Positions 24,594 to 32,415 of a stretch of DNA of 64,000 nt are shown here, piece by piece. Positions within the stretch are counted from its first letter, which is position 1; each line of letters starts with the position of its first letter. The translations under genes were made by a program, and so were the position numbers. The stretch comes from an uncultured Tateyamaria sp. Lineage in GTDB: Bacteria; Pseudomonadota; Alphaproteobacteria; Rhodobacterales; Rhodobacteraceae. The DNA is taken from NCBI RefSeq assembly GCF_947503705.1, contig NZ_CANNES010000001.1, positions 1,122,501-1,186,500 on the forward strand, read 5' to 3'. The notes beneath the pieces were generated by a model, which was not told the origin of the DNA, ran no database searches, and was given only the letters and a program-made list of their open reading frames with translations.

Positions 24594-25055
24594 ATGCCAG
24601 ACTTATACCAAACACGCGCCCCGCGCGCATCCGACATACCTTTTCTTGCGGCGATTGCCGAGGAAACCCTGTTTCCCGGTGAGATGATCGCAGGGATGAT
24701 TGCCCCCACCCTGAACGGTGAGGGTGATGACATCTGGCGCGTGGTGACGCGCGGGACGGATGTTGTTGGTTTCGCCTTTGCGCAGCCCGAGGCGATGACG
24801 GAGGCCACGTGGAACGTGCGGGCCATTGCCGTGGTACCGGACTTGCACGGGGCAGGCGCCGGCACCGTGTTGATCAAAGCGATGGAGGATGCGCTCAGCG
24901 CTGCCCGCCTGATCGTGATCGACACGACCCAATCGCCGGAGCAAGGCCGGGCGCGCCGTTTTTACGCAGCGCGCGGTTATACCCATGTTGCGACGATTCC
25001 AGCCTTTTTCGGGCCGGATGAAGACAAGGTAACATTCACAAAGCTGCGCGGCTAA
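24594..25055 (+). CDS. GNAT family N-acetyltransferase
   Basis: A 153-residue acetyltransferase. I choose the ATG at 24594 because GAGAGG lies six bases upstream; the ATG at 24588 abuts that site. The acetyl-CoA-binding motif A is VRAIAVVPDLHGAGAGTVLIKAME, with RARRFYAARGYTHVATIP near the C-terminus. The acceptor cannot be predicted. It is on the plus strand within an otherwise minus-strand ribosomal cluster, with a 290-bp gap on its left in which I see no further gene. Confidence 0.8.
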   Translation: MPDLYQTRAPRASDIPFLAAIAEETLFPGEMIAGMIAPTLNGEGDDIWRVVTRGTDVVGFAFAQPEAMTEATWNVRAIAVVPDLHGAGAGTVLIKAMEDALSAARLIVIDTTQSPEQGRARRFYAARGYTHVATIPAFFGPDEDKVTFTKLRG

Positions 25056-25071
25056 GCCGCGGTTGTGGCAG

Positions 25072-25106
25072 GTCCGGGCGGGGTGAGGCTTGCCTTGCCC
25101 GGACCA
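25072..25106 (+). terminator. Hairpin between the acetyltransferase and SMR genes
   Basis: Perfect 9-bp arms GGTCCGGGC and GCCCGGACC enclose a loop that can itself pair (AGGC with GCCT). It starts 16 bases after the acetyltransferase stop and may end its transcript; the T-run is poor. Confidence 0.45.
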
Positions 25107-25115
25107 ATGGTTTAG

Positions 25116-25140
25116 TTACGGAACTGATTGGTTCCTAACT
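25116..25140. promoter_or_regulatory. Candidate operator in front of the SMR gene
   Basis: GTTA-c-GGAAC, six bases, then GTTCC-TAAC form a near-perfect inverted repeat ending just before the ribosome site (GGAG at 25142) of the SMR gene. Size and position fit a TetR-type repressor site; no such regulator gene is adjacent. Confidence 0.5.
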
Positions 25141-25153
25141 TGGAGATGTATGG

Positions 25154-25471
25154 GTGGCGTGGTTTTACCTTGGCCTGGCGGCGGTGTTCGAAGTGATCTT
25201 TGCGATGAGTATGAAATATGCGGACGGGTTCACCAATCTGCGGGCGAGCATCGTGACGATTGTCGCGGTCGCGGCTGGGATCGGGTTTTTGACCATGGCG
25301 CTGAGGGATTTGCCGGTGAGCGTTGCCTATCCGATCTGGACGGCGGTAGGCACGCTGGGCACGGTGACGCTGGGCTACTTGTTTCTGGGCGAAAGCCTGA
25401 CGGTGATGAAGGCGCTGTCGGCGCTGGCCATCGTGGCCGGGGTGGCTGGCCTGAAAATGTCATCCGGCTAA
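25154..25471 (+). CDS. Small multidrug resistance (SMR) family exporter
   Basis: A 105-residue, four-span inner-membrane protein of the EmrE/SugE (Gdx) family. The essential membrane Glu is in AAVFEVIFAMSMKYADGF (about residue 13), and the third and fourth spans include PVSVAYPIWTAVGTLG and GYLFLGESLT. Start is a GTG at 25154, eight bases after GGAG. Substrate could be guanidinium, as in Gdx proteins, or quaternary ammonium compounds. It is convergent with bluB, with only four bases between stops. Confidence 0.92.
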   Translation: MAWFYLGLAAVFEVIFAMSMKYADGFTNLRASIVTIVAVAAGIGFLTMALRDLPVSVAYPIWTAVGTLGTVTLGYLFLGESLTVMKALSALAIVAGVAGLKMSSG

Positions 25472-25475
25472 GGAC

Positions 25476-26105
25476 TTAGCGGCGTTCCACGATCAAATCA
25501 GGGCGGCGCTGGTCCCAGCCCTTCATCTCAAGTTCGGGCGTTTCGGAGTAGGCCTCGGGCCAGCCGACGCACAGATAGGCCACCAGGCGCCAGCCTTCGG
25601 GCACGTCCAGATCGCGGGTCAGTTGAGCCGGATCGAGGATCGAAACCCAGCCCACGCCAAGGCCCTGGGCCCGGGCGGTAAGCCACATCAGGTTGATCGC
25701 CCCCACAACGGAATAACGGCGCATTTCGGGCATTGTGCCTGCACCCAGCCCGTGACCCTGAGCAGTGCTGTCATCGCAGAAAACGGCAATATGTTCAGGG
25801 GCTTCGACCATGCCAGAGAGCTTGAGTTGGCTGTATTTTTCGGCCTGCGCACCGGAATAGCCCGCCAGGGCGGCGGCGTTGGCGGTACGGTAGTTTTCGA
25901 GGGCCGCGCTGCGGGCGGCGTCGGACGACACGCGGATCACGCGCCAGGGTTCGGACAGGCCCACGGATGGGGCCAGCCGAAAGGCGTCGAGGCAGCGCAT
26001 CAGCACTGCCTCGTCCACCGGATCGGTGCGAAAGCGCCGCACATCGCGGCGCCACGCCATCAGGTTGCGCAACTGGGTCTGGAAATCCTCGGAAAAGCTT
26101 TCCAT
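25476..26105 (-). CDS. bluB: 5,6-dimethylbenzimidazole synthase (BluB)
   Basis: A 209-residue nitroreductase-fold flavoenzyme that cleaves reduced FMN with oxygen to make the lower ligand of vitamin B12. Distinguishing BluB stretches are MAWRRDVRRFRTDPVDE (Asp21 at the catalytic-Asp position), GLGVGWVSILDP (Ser155 at the catalytic-Ser position) and LVAYLCVGWPEAYSETPELE. It lies between rpsP and the SMR gene, away from the other cobalamin genes at 49333-51200. A plain nitroreductase is the alternative, but the motifs point to BluB. Confidence 0.9.
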   Translation of the reverse strand: MESFSEDFQTQLRNLMAWRRDVRRFRTDPVDEAVLMRCLDAFRLAPSVGLSEPWRVIRVSSDAARSAALENYRTANAAALAGYSGAQAEKYSQLKLSGMVEAPEHIAVFCDDSTAQGHGLGAGTMPEMRRYSVVGAINLMWLTARAQGLGVGWVSILDPAQLTRDLDVPEGWRLVAYLCVGWPEAYSETPELEMKGWDQRRPDLIVERR

Positions 26106-26122
26106 CGCCTGTAACCCTTTGA

Positions 26123-26518
26123 TTACTCAGACGCTTCTGCCGGCGCTTCTTCGGCAGGGGCGGCGGCGGCTTCTGCGGCGGCCGTTGCTTTGGCGGCTTT
26201 CTCTTCGGCGCGTTCCTGGGCCTTCTTGCCGGGGACGGCTTTTTTCATGTTGGCGCGCTCTTTTTTCTCGAGGACGCCAGCAGCTTCCAGCATGCGGCTG
26301 ATACGGTCCGTGGGCTGTGCGCCCTCACCGAGCCAGTACTGCACGCGCTCCATGTCCATTTTCACGCGCTCTTCGCTGTCTTTGGGCAGGAGCGGGTTAT
26401 ACGTGCCCAGCTTTTCGATGTAGCGACCGTCGCGTGGCATGCGGCTGTCGGCAGCCACGATGCGATAAAAGGGGCGTTTCTTGGAGCCGCCGCGGGCGAG
26501 ACGAATTTTCATAGCCAT
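26123..26518 (-). CDS. rpsP: 30S ribosomal protein S16
   Basis: A 131-residue S16: [27 protein letters not shown] N-terminus, then [19 protein letters not shown] and [20 protein letters not shown]. The C-terminal 45 residues are an Ala/Glu/Lys-rich tail, a known elongation in alphaproteobacteria. The ATG at 26518 has AAAGGAAAA upstream. It lies downstream of chorismate mutase and upstream of bluB on the same strand. Confidence 0.96.
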   Translation of the reverse strand: MAMKIRLARGGSKKRPFYRIVAADSRMPRDGRYIEKLGTYNPLLPKDSEERVKMDMERVQYWLGEGAQPTDRISRMLEAAGVLEKKERANMKKAVPGKKAQERAEEKAAKATAAAEAAAAPAEEAPAEASE

Positions 26519-26549
26519 GATGTGTTTTCCTTTGGTTTTTCAGTTGGGT

Positions 26550-26572
26550 GGCGGATCGAAATCCGCCTTGCG
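26550..26572 (+). repeat. Palindromic intergenic repeat
   Basis: GGCGGAT-cgaa-ATCCGCC followed by TTGCG, in the gap between chorismate mutase and rpsP. It nearly matches the copy at 56508-56534. Confidence 0.55.
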
Positions 26573-26593
26573 TTTGTCGCACCCGAGGCGCGC

Positions 26594-26890
26594 TCAGGTT
26601 TGATGGGTTTTGTGGTGCTGAATGACTTCAGCGATGATGAAGTTCAGGAACTTCTTGGCAAATTCCGGGTCCAGGTCGGCCTGGTTTGCCAAATCTTCAA
26701 GCCGCGCGATCTGATCCGCTTCGCGGGATGGATCGGACGGTGGAAGGTCGTGCGTGGCCTTGAGTTTCCCCACGGCCTGCGTGTGTTTGAACCGCTCGCC
26801 CAGCGTATAGACGAGGATTGCATCGAGGCGGTCGATACTGGAGCGGTGCTCTTTGAGCACTTCGGCGGCGCGTGTTACCGGGTCAGTCAA
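26594..26890 (-). CDS. Chorismate mutase (AroQ type)
   Basis: A 98-residue all-helical chorismate mutase that turns chorismate into prephenate for phenylalanine and tyrosine synthesis. The pattern EHRSSIDRLDAILVYTLGERFKHTQAVGKLK carries the conserved Arg and Lys residues of the active site, and the C-terminal helix has FAKKFLNFIIAEVIQHH. I choose a TTG start at 26890, preceded by AAAGGATGG, which overlaps the stop of the upstream acetyltransferase by eight bases; no suitable ATG exists. Confidence 0.88.
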   Translation of the reverse strand: MTDPVTRAAEVLKEHRSSIDRLDAILVYTLGERFKHTQAVGKLKATHDLPPSDPSREADQIARLEDLANQADLDPEFAKKFLNFIIAEVIQHHKTHQT

Positions 26891-27485
26891 GGGCCCATCC
26901 TTTCGGTTTGAACATCGGATCAGCGTAGTGGCTGATCTCCATCTCGATCCCGTGCGCCAACTGGCTGTCCTTGAGGGCCGCAGGCGAGGGGTGGCGGTAG
27001 ACGGCGTCAGAGCCGTCGATGGTCTGTGCGTCGTGATCCTTGACCGCGCCCAACCGTTCGGCCAACCGGATGCTGTCGAGGTTCTTGGGGTCGATATAGC
27101 TGACAGCACCGTCCCAGCCGTTTGCATAATAATGCGCGCGCACGGCATGGGCCGCCTCAAGCGCATAGCCCTTGCCGGACTTGTCGGGCCAGATGATCCA
27201 CGCGATCTCGCGCTCAGGCCAGCCTGCGGGCTGCCAGCCGCCCGCCATGCCATAGGTCTCGTCGGTGTCCTTGTCGTGGATCATCCACATGCCGAAACCG
27301 CGAATGTCCCAATGCCCGATCTCGGCAGCATAGAGCATCCACGCCTCGTAAGGGTTGAGCGGCCCGCCCATATAGCGCGAGCGATAGGAGGCAAAGGTCG
27401 CCTTGAAGTTGGGGTAATCCTCGGGCCGGGGCCCGCGCAGGATCAGCCGTCCGGTTTCAATTTCGGGGATGCGCGAGAGGGTCAT
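26883..27485 (-). CDS. GNAT family N-acetyltransferase, RimJ/RimL type (paralogue 1)
   Basis: A 200-residue acetyltransferase related to the three genes upstream (27541-29116): it shares TGRLILRGP, SRYMGGPLNPYEAW, a GHW-xx-RGFG-xW element and the acetyl-CoA region PDKSGKGYALEAAHAVRAHYY. The C-terminus is longer than in the other copies by about 25 residues. It overlaps the chorismate mutase start. The acceptor is unknown; ribosomal-protein or small-molecule acetylation are the family precedents. Confidence 0.82.
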   Translation of the reverse strand: MTLSRIPEIETGRLILRGPRPEDYPNFKATFASYRSRYMGGPLNPYEAWMLYAAEIGHWDIRGFGMWMIHDKDTDETYGMAGGWQPAGWPEREIAWIIWPDKSGKGYALEAAHAVRAHYYANGWDGAVSYIDPKNLDSIRLAERLGAVKDHDAQTIDGSDAVYRHPSPAALKDSQLAHGIEMEISHYADPMFKPKGWALD

Positions 27486-27540
27486 ATGCTGTCCTCTCTG
27501 GCGTCTGTGGGTTTTGCATATTTCGCGAACAATGAACCGG

Positions 27541-28068
27541 TCATGTCAGCGCCTCCGGGCCGGGGTGGCGCCAGATTTGGATGCTGCCAAACCGTTCATG
27601 ATCAAAGTCGTAGTCAAATGCGGCGCCGAGCCGAGTGGCGACCGCTGCGGACCCGGTATTCTTGGGGTCGATCATGCTGGTCAGCGTGGTCCAGCCCAGC
27701 CTGTCGTAGGCGTAATTACGCGCGGCACGCGCCGCTTCGGTGGCGTAGCCTTTGCCTGTTGCCCCGTCAAAGAGGTCCCAACCCAGTTCGTTTTCTGGAA
27801 AACCCATGGGGTGCCACAGCCCGACGATACCGATGGCAGTGTCGTTGCCTTTTTCCGTGACGGCCCAACGGCCAAAGCCGCGCAGCGCCCAATGTCCAAG
27901 CTCCATCGCCGGGTTGCGCCACGCCAATTCCGCGGTCAGAGGGCCGCCCACGAAATTCGTCCGGTCGGAGGCATAGAACGCCGCGTGTTGCGGAGCGTCT
28001 TGCAACCCTGGGGCACGCAGGACCAATCGTTCTGTTGACAGGGTCGGGATGATGAATGTGTCGCTCAT
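27541..28068 (-). CDS. GNAT family N-acetyltransferase, RimJ/RimL type (paralogue 2)
   Basis: 175 residues with STERLVLRAP near the start, a TNFVGGPLTAELAW element, GHWALRGFGRWAVTEKG and motif A (DGATGKGYATEAARAARNYAY). Its ATG overlaps the stop of the next upstream paralogue (ATGA). It is closely similar in layout to the genes at 28065 and 28589, which indicates local duplication. A 55-bp gap follows before paralogue 1. The acceptor is unknown. Confidence 0.82.
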   Translation of the reverse strand: MSDTFIIPTLSTERLVLRAPGLQDAPQHAAFYASDRTNFVGGPLTAELAWRNPAMELGHWALRGFGRWAVTEKGNDTAIGIVGLWHPMGFPENELGWDLFDGATGKGYATEAARAARNYAYDRLGWTTLTSMIDPKNTGSAAVATRLGAAFDYDFDHERFGSIQIWRHPGPEALT

Positions 28069-28592
28069 GCCATACCCTTCTTGTGCCGGTAGACAAGGCA
28101 GGGGCTGTCAGGTTTGGGCTGTGCCGCCATAGGATCCAGCGTTGCGCCCAACCGCTCGGCCAGCGCGATGGAACTGGTGTTTCCGGTTGCGATGTAGCTG
28201 ACGATTGTCTCCCATTTCAGCACGGTCCAGGCGTGGTTGATGCAAGCCCGTGCGGCCTCCAAGGCGATCCCCTTGCCTTCATGTTCTGCATCGAACAAGA
28301 CCCAGCCAACTTCCTTCTCTGGCCAGGTGCGCGGATACCAGTGGCCTACGATACCGATGGCGGTGTCATCGCCTTTTTCCGTCACTGCGAACATGCCGAA
28401 GCCGTGCATCATCCAATGCCCGATCTCGGTGCCAAAGAAGTTCCAGGCCTGCCGTTCCGTCATTGGGCCGCCGGTAAACTGCGCCCGCTCCGTCGCGTAA
28501 AAGGAGATGAACGCGTCCGCATCTTCGGCCTGAGGCGCTCGCAAGATCAGCCGGTCGGTGGTCAGCACAGGTGTATCGAGATGATAGCTCAT
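28065..28592 (-). CDS. GNAT family N-acetyltransferase, RimJ/RimL type (paralogue 3)
   Basis: 175 residues: TDRLILRAPQAEDADAFI at the N-terminus, AQFTGGPMTERQAWNFFG, then GHWMMHGFGMFAVTEKGDD and motif A (EGKGIALEAARACINHAW). It overlaps its neighbours by ATGA at both ends, so translation is chained with them. The shared core with paralogues 1, 2 and 4 is visible by eye. The acceptor is unknown. Confidence 0.82.
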   Translation of the reverse strand: MSYHLDTPVLTTDRLILRAPQAEDADAFISFYATERAQFTGGPMTERQAWNFFGTEIGHWMMHGFGMFAVTEKGDDTAIGIVGHWYPRTWPEKEVGWVLFDAEHEGKGIALEAARACINHAWTVLKWETIVSYIATGNTSSIALAERLGATLDPMAAQPKPDSPCLVYRHKKGMA

Positions 28593-29116
28593 GCGTGCAC
28601 CTGTTGAGGCCGCACGTGGCGGTAGACCGTGGTTTCGGCGGCGGTCTCACCGGTTGGCAAGGGGGCATCGGGGTCAGCGGTCGCCCCCAATCTGCGGGCC
28701 AGCGCGGCAGAGCGTGTATTGGCCGGGTCCACATAGCTAACCAGGGCGTCACCTTCCGTGTTGGCCCAGAACCAGTCACGTGCGGCACCGGCGGCCTCAA
28801 AACCGAACCCGTGTCCTTCGGCCCTCGCCATCAGCGACCAGCCAAGCTCTGGTTCGGGGAAATGATGCGAATAGGTGATCCCAACTTCGCCCAGCAGTGC
28901 GCCATTGGACGTTGCGGTGATCATCCAGCCGCCAAAGCCGCTTAGGTGCCAGCTGGCGATGTATTTGTTGAACTCGCACCACGCAGCGCCGCGATCAAAC
29001 GGACCGCCCATATATTCCGTTCGTGGATCGGCAAGCATCGCGGCATAGCCGTCGAAATCGGACCGCAAGGCGCCCCGCAGCGTCAGCCGCTCCGTTTGGA
29101 CGGTAGGAATCATCAC
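28589..29116 (-). CDS. GNAT family N-acetyltransferase, RimJ/RimL type (paralogue 4)
   Basis: 175 residues: TERLTLRGALRSDFDGYA at the N-terminus, TEYMGGPFDRGAAW, SWHLSGFGGWMITATSNG and motif A (RAEGHGFGFEAAGAARDWF). It overlaps the NIPSNAP stop by ATGA and the next paralogue by ATGA. It is the first of the four copies in transcription order and the most divergent of the three 175-residue ones by eye. The acceptor is unknown. Confidence 0.82.
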   Translation of the reverse strand: MMIPTVQTERLTLRGALRSDFDGYAAMLADPRTEYMGGPFDRGAAWCEFNKYIASWHLSGFGGWMITATSNGALLGEVGITYSHHFPEPELGWSLMARAEGHGFGFEAAGAARDWFWANTEGDALVSYVDPANTRSAALARRLGATADPDAPLPTGETAAETTVYRHVRPQQVHA

Positions 29117-29445
29117 AGCCCCAAATCCTCAGGGCTCGCGCCATCCAGGACGGGGCGCATGAAGGTACGATCAAAACTGAGGATGCAGCCGCTGTCCTGG
29201 GCGTGTTTATAGGCCTTTTGGCAGTCCGCATCGGAGGCCATGGCGTGCCGGTAGTCTTCGTAGGCGGCGAGAGACGGAAACGAGAACATCGCCCAGGCCT
29301 TGTTATTGGCCCCCTCGGAGGGCAGGAAATAGCCATGATGCGTGCCGCCCATCCGGTTTACCAGATGAATCCAGGCGCGTCCGTACACCTCGAACGCATC
29401 GACCTTTGCAGGGTCGATCACATATGTGATCAGGACCGTAATCAT
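29113..29445 (-). CDS. NIPSNAP family protein
   Basis: A 110-residue protein with a ferredoxin-like alpha/beta fold pattern: VLITYVIDPAKVDAFEVYGRAW and HHGYFLPSEGANNKAWAMFSFPSLAAYEDYRH are typical of NIPSNAP-domain proteins. Function in bacteria is unknown. Its ATG overlaps the ffh stop and its stop overlaps the next acetyltransferase, so it is the link between ffh and the acetyltransferase chain. Confidence 0.85.
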   Translation of the reverse strand: MITVLITYVIDPAKVDAFEVYGRAWIHLVNRMGGTHHGYFLPSEGANNKAWAMFSFPSLAAYEDYRHAMASDADCQKAYKHAQDSGCILSFDRTFMRPVLDGASPEDLGL

Positions 29446-30941
29446 TTTTTCTTGCCAAACCCCGAAAGGCCGGGGGGCAGGCCCATGCCGCCGCCCAAAC
29501 CGGGCAGGCCGCCGGGCATTTTACCACCCATCTGTTTGGCGGCCGCTTCAAGCTGGGCTTGATCCATACCGCCCATGTCAGGCATGCCGCCTTTGCCGCC
29601 CATCATCCCGGCAAGCGCCTTCTTCATCATGCCGCCTTTGCCCTTGCCGAGCTTTTTCATCATGTCGGCCATCTGCCGGTGCATCTTGAGCAGCTTGTTC
29701 AGGTCACTGACCTGCATGCCGGAGCCTGCGGCGATCCGTTTTTTCCGCGAGGCTTGCAGGATTTGCGGCGCGGCACGTTCTTTTTTCGTCATGGACTGGA
29801 TCATGGCGATCTGCTGTTTCAAGACCTTGTCGTCAAAGCCTGCGTCCTGCACCTGCTTGGCCATTTTGCCCATACCGGGCATCATGCCCATCATCCCTTC
29901 CATGCCGCCCATCTTGACCATCTGTTCCAGCTGCATACGCAGGTCGTTCATGTTGAACTGACCCTTGGACATGCGGCGGATCATCCGCTCGGCCTGTTCG
30001 GCCTCCAGGGTTTCCTGGGCCTTTTCAACGAGGGAGACGATGTCGCCCATGCCCAGGATGCGGCCTGCAATACGCTCTGGCTCGAAGGTTTCCAGCGCGT
30101 CCATCTTTTCGCCCAAGCCGACATACTTGATCGGCTTGCCGGTCACGGCCCGCATGGACAGGGCCGCACCGCCGCGCCCGTCACCGTCCATCCGGGTCAG
30201 GACCACGCCGGAAATGCCGATACGGTCGTCAAAGTTCTGGGCGGTGTTTACTGCGTCCTGGCCCGTCAGGCCATCGACGACCAGCAGGGTTTCGCGCGGG
30301 TTGGCAACATCGCGGACCGCCTCGACCTGGGTCATCAGCTCTTCGTCGATCGACAGGCGACCGGCGGTGTCCAGCATATACACGTCATAGCCTCCCAAGG
30401 AGGCTTGCGTTTTGGCCCGCTTGGCGATGGCCACAGGATCTTGGCCTGCGATGATGGGCAAGGTGTCGACGCCGATCTGGGTGCCAAGGATTGCCAGCTG
30501 TTCCATGGCCGCAGGGCGGTTGACGTCGAGCGAGGCCATCAGCACGCGCTTGCCATCCCTCTCGGACAGCCGCTTGGCCAGCTTGGCCGTTGTGGTTGTT
30601 TTACCACCGCCTTGCAGGCCGACCATCAGGATCGGCGCGGGTGGGCTGTCGATTTTCAGGGCACCAGGCTCGCCCTCGCCGCGCAGGGTGTCGATTAGCG
30701 CGTCATGCACGATCTTGACGACCTGCTGGCCGGGGGTCACCGATTTGGTGACGGCCTGGCCCGTGGCCTTGTCCTGTACTGCCTTGACGAAATCACGCGC
30801 CACAGGTAGGGACACGTCCGCCTCAAGCAGGGCCACACGAACCTCGCGCAGCGCCGTTTTGACGTCATCCTCGGACAGTGCGCCCTGTTTCGTCAGCCGA
30901 TCAAAGACGCCGGACAGGCGTTCGGAGAGATTTTCAAACAT
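29442..30941 (-). CDS. ffh: Signal recognition particle protein Ffh (SRP54)
   Basis: A 499-residue SRP GTPase that binds signal sequences and 4.5S RNA and delivers nascent membrane proteins to FtsY. The N domain starts MFENLSERLSGVFDRLTKQG; the G domain has the P-loop GLQGGGKTTTTAKLA, MLDTAGRLSID and LTRMDGDGRGG; the M domain (from about residue 300) is Met-rich with a Met/Gly/Lys-rich tail. I start it at the ATG at 30941, where the family begins and AAAGGATGG lies upstream. It heads the minus-strand cluster. Confidence 0.97.
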   Translation of the reverse strand: MFENLSERLSGVFDRLTKQGALSEDDVKTALREVRVALLEADVSLPVARDFVKAVQDKATGQAVTKSVTPGQQVVKIVHDALIDTLRGEGEPGALKIDSPPAPILMVGLQGGGKTTTTAKLAKRLSERDGKRVLMASLDVNRPAAMEQLAILGTQIGVDTLPIIAGQDPVAIAKRAKTQASLGGYDVYMLDTAGRLSIDEELMTQVEAVRDVANPRETLLVVDGLTGQDAVNTAQNFDDRIGISGVVLTRMDGDGRGGAALSMRAVTGKPIKYVGLGEKMDALETFEPERIAGRILGMGDIVSLVEKAQETLEAEQAERMIRRMSKGQFNMNDLRMQLEQMVKMGGMEGMMGMMPGMGKMAKQVQDAGFDDKVLKQQIAMIQSMTKKERAAPQILQASRKKRIAAGSGMQVSDLNKLLKMHRQMADMMKKLGKGKGGMMKKALAGMMGGKGGMPDMGGMDQAQLEAAAKQMGGKMPGGLPGLGGGMGLPPGLSGFGKKK

Positions 30942-31184
30942 GGGGCCCATCCTTTCAAAGCCGTTGACGTTGTGCCTGAAGGTAAGATCAGGCGGCGGAA
31001 TTCCCAAGTGCAGTCTACAAACCAAGAGAGCCCCCGTGGGCGCAACGCGCTGACGGAGGGCGATCCCGGGCAAACCCAAGGGACCGGAAGGCTGATGCTT
31101 CCGGGTGTTGCCGGGCTGATAGGCTTGTCACGCCGACGAGTCAACAGGGCAGGCGTCGGGCGACCGCGTGCTGCTTATCACTGA

Positions 31185-31709
31185 TCAAGCCGACCGTCTT
31201 CGCGCCAATTCACGATAAAGCGCTTCGCGGCTCACCGATATTTCGTCGGCGAGGCCCTGCCATTGCCCCTTGTCGGGCAGCGCGCCATATTCGGCTGTCC
31301 AGGCATCAAGCCGCTCTGCCACGGTTTTCAGGCTGCGGATTTCGGCACGCATCCGCGCCTGTTGAATGCCATGAGCAAGATAGGCCGCCCATGCGTCAGC
31401 CAATTCGGTGTCGGATCGAAGCGCATTCAGAAACGAAGCGCGCGGCATTGATGCGAGGTCCGTTGGTTCTTGCGCCACGCAGTCGCAGTGATAGTGATGC
31501 GCATAAACCGACGCCTCGGCAATGATTTGACCGGTGGCGGCCCGTTGCAACATTGCCTGTTGTCCAGAGGGTAGCAGTCGCAAGAGCGCTGCGCGCCCGT
31601 CGCACACCAAAAACACGTTTTTGACCTGCGCCCCGGATCGAAAAACCACATCGCCCGGAGCGAAGCGCTGGACCGCATTGACGTCAAAGATGGATCGAAG
31701 CTGCAACAT
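31185..31709 (-). CDS. Crp/Fnr family transcriptional regulator
   Basis: A 174-residue regulator, shorter than the usual 220-240. The cyclic-nucleotide-binding-type barrel includes FAPGDVVFRSGAQVKNVFLVCDG and ATGQIIAEASVYAHHYHCD, a long helix follows (RMRAEIRSLKTVAERLDAW), and the C-terminal helix-turn-helix is GLADEISVSREALYRELARR. No N-terminal Fe-S cysteines are present. Start at ATG 31709; an ATG at 31721 is possible. A perfect palindrome covers this start. It is divergent from a small periplasmic protein gene that it may control. Confidence 0.85.
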   Translation of the reverse strand: MLQLRSIFDVNAVQRFAPGDVVFRSGAQVKNVFLVCDGRAALLRLLPSGQQAMLQRAATGQIIAEASVYAHHYHCDCVAQEPTDLASMPRASFLNALRSDTELADAWAAYLAHGIQQARMRAEIRSLKTVAERLDAWTAEYGALPDKGQWQGLADEISVSREALYRELARRRSA

Positions 31710-31721
31710 GATAGCTATCAT
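31708..31721. promoter_or_regulatory. Perfect 14-bp palindrome over the Crp/Fnr gene start
   Basis: ATGATAGCTATCAT is a perfect palindrome that includes the ATG at 31709 or, on the alternative start, the first codons. It lies in the divergent promoter region and is a good candidate for an autoregulatory operator. Confidence 0.6.
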
Positions 31722-31772
31722 ATGTGTGCGGGCAGGAATGCGCCATAAGGCAAGAAACGAAAGAGGTTCAAC

Positions 31773-32357
31773 ATGAAAAAACTGCTCGCACTTCTTGCTG
31801 CTTGTGCTGCGGCATCTTCCTTTGCGTTGGCGGAGGGAACGGAACAGCCCTATCGCGGCTTTGAGGCGCGCGACATCACAAGCCTGTCCGATCAAGACAT
31901 CGCAGATTTGCGCGCGGGAGCCGGCTGGGGTCTTGCGCTGCCTGCCGAACTGAATGGATTTCCGGGCCCGGCCCATGTCCTTGAACTCGCCGATGAACTG
32001 AGCCTGACCAAGGGTCAGCAAGACCAGGTTTCCGCGATCTATGAGGCGATGCGCCTTGAGGCGGTCGCGCAGGGTGAAGCGTTGATTGTGGCAGAGCGCG
32101 CGCTGGATGCGGGGTTCAGAGCGGGCAACTTGGACGCGCCGGACCTCAGACGCCTGATCGATGCGGCGGCAACGGCGCGCGCGGATCTCAGATATGTACA
32201 CCTGTCACGCCATCTGATGACTTTGGACATTCTGAATTCAGAACAGGTTGCCGCCTATGCGGTGCTGAGGGGCTATGCTGACGACCCTTGCGCCTCTGTG
32301 CCAGAGGGGCATGACGCCACCATGTGGCGGCGGCACAACGGCTGCGACAACGGGTGA
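31773..32357 (+). CDS. Periplasmic Spy/CpxP-like protein
   Basis: A 194-residue secreted protein: signal peptide KKLLALLAACAAASSFALA, then a helical domain with an LTXXQ-type element, LSLTKGQQDQVSAIYEAMRLEA, similar in plan to the Spy/CpxP periplasmic stress and metal-sensor proteins. Two cysteines near the C-terminus (DPCASVPEG and HNGCDNG) may form a disulfide. It is divergent from the Crp/Fnr-type regulator, 63 bp away. Function is inferred from the fold pattern only. Confidence 0.65.
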   Translation: MKKLLALLAACAAASSFALAEGTEQPYRGFEARDITSLSDQDIADLRAGAGWGLALPAELNGFPGPAHVLELADELSLTKGQQDQVSAIYEAMRLEAVAQGEALIVAERALDAGFRAGNLDAPDLRRLIDAAATARADLRYVHLSRHLMTLDILNSEQVAAYAVLRGYADDPCASVPEGHDATMWRRHNGCDNG

Positions 32358-32415
32358 AGGCAGGAACACTTACGCGTTGAATTTGGGTGCCGCGGTTCAA
32401 CGCCGTGGCCCGTGG

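Noticed and set aside
25056-25153. A guanidine-II riboswitch in front of the SMR gene
   Set aside because: That element needs two small hairpins with ACGR loops; neither of the two hairpins seen here has such a loop.
26883-30955. Identical 14-base leaders GAAAGGATGGGCCC before ffh and before chorismate mutase as a shared regulatory site
   Set aside because: Before chorismate mutase these bases are codons of the overlapping acetyltransferase (PKGWALD), so the match is probably a chance similarity around ribosome sites.
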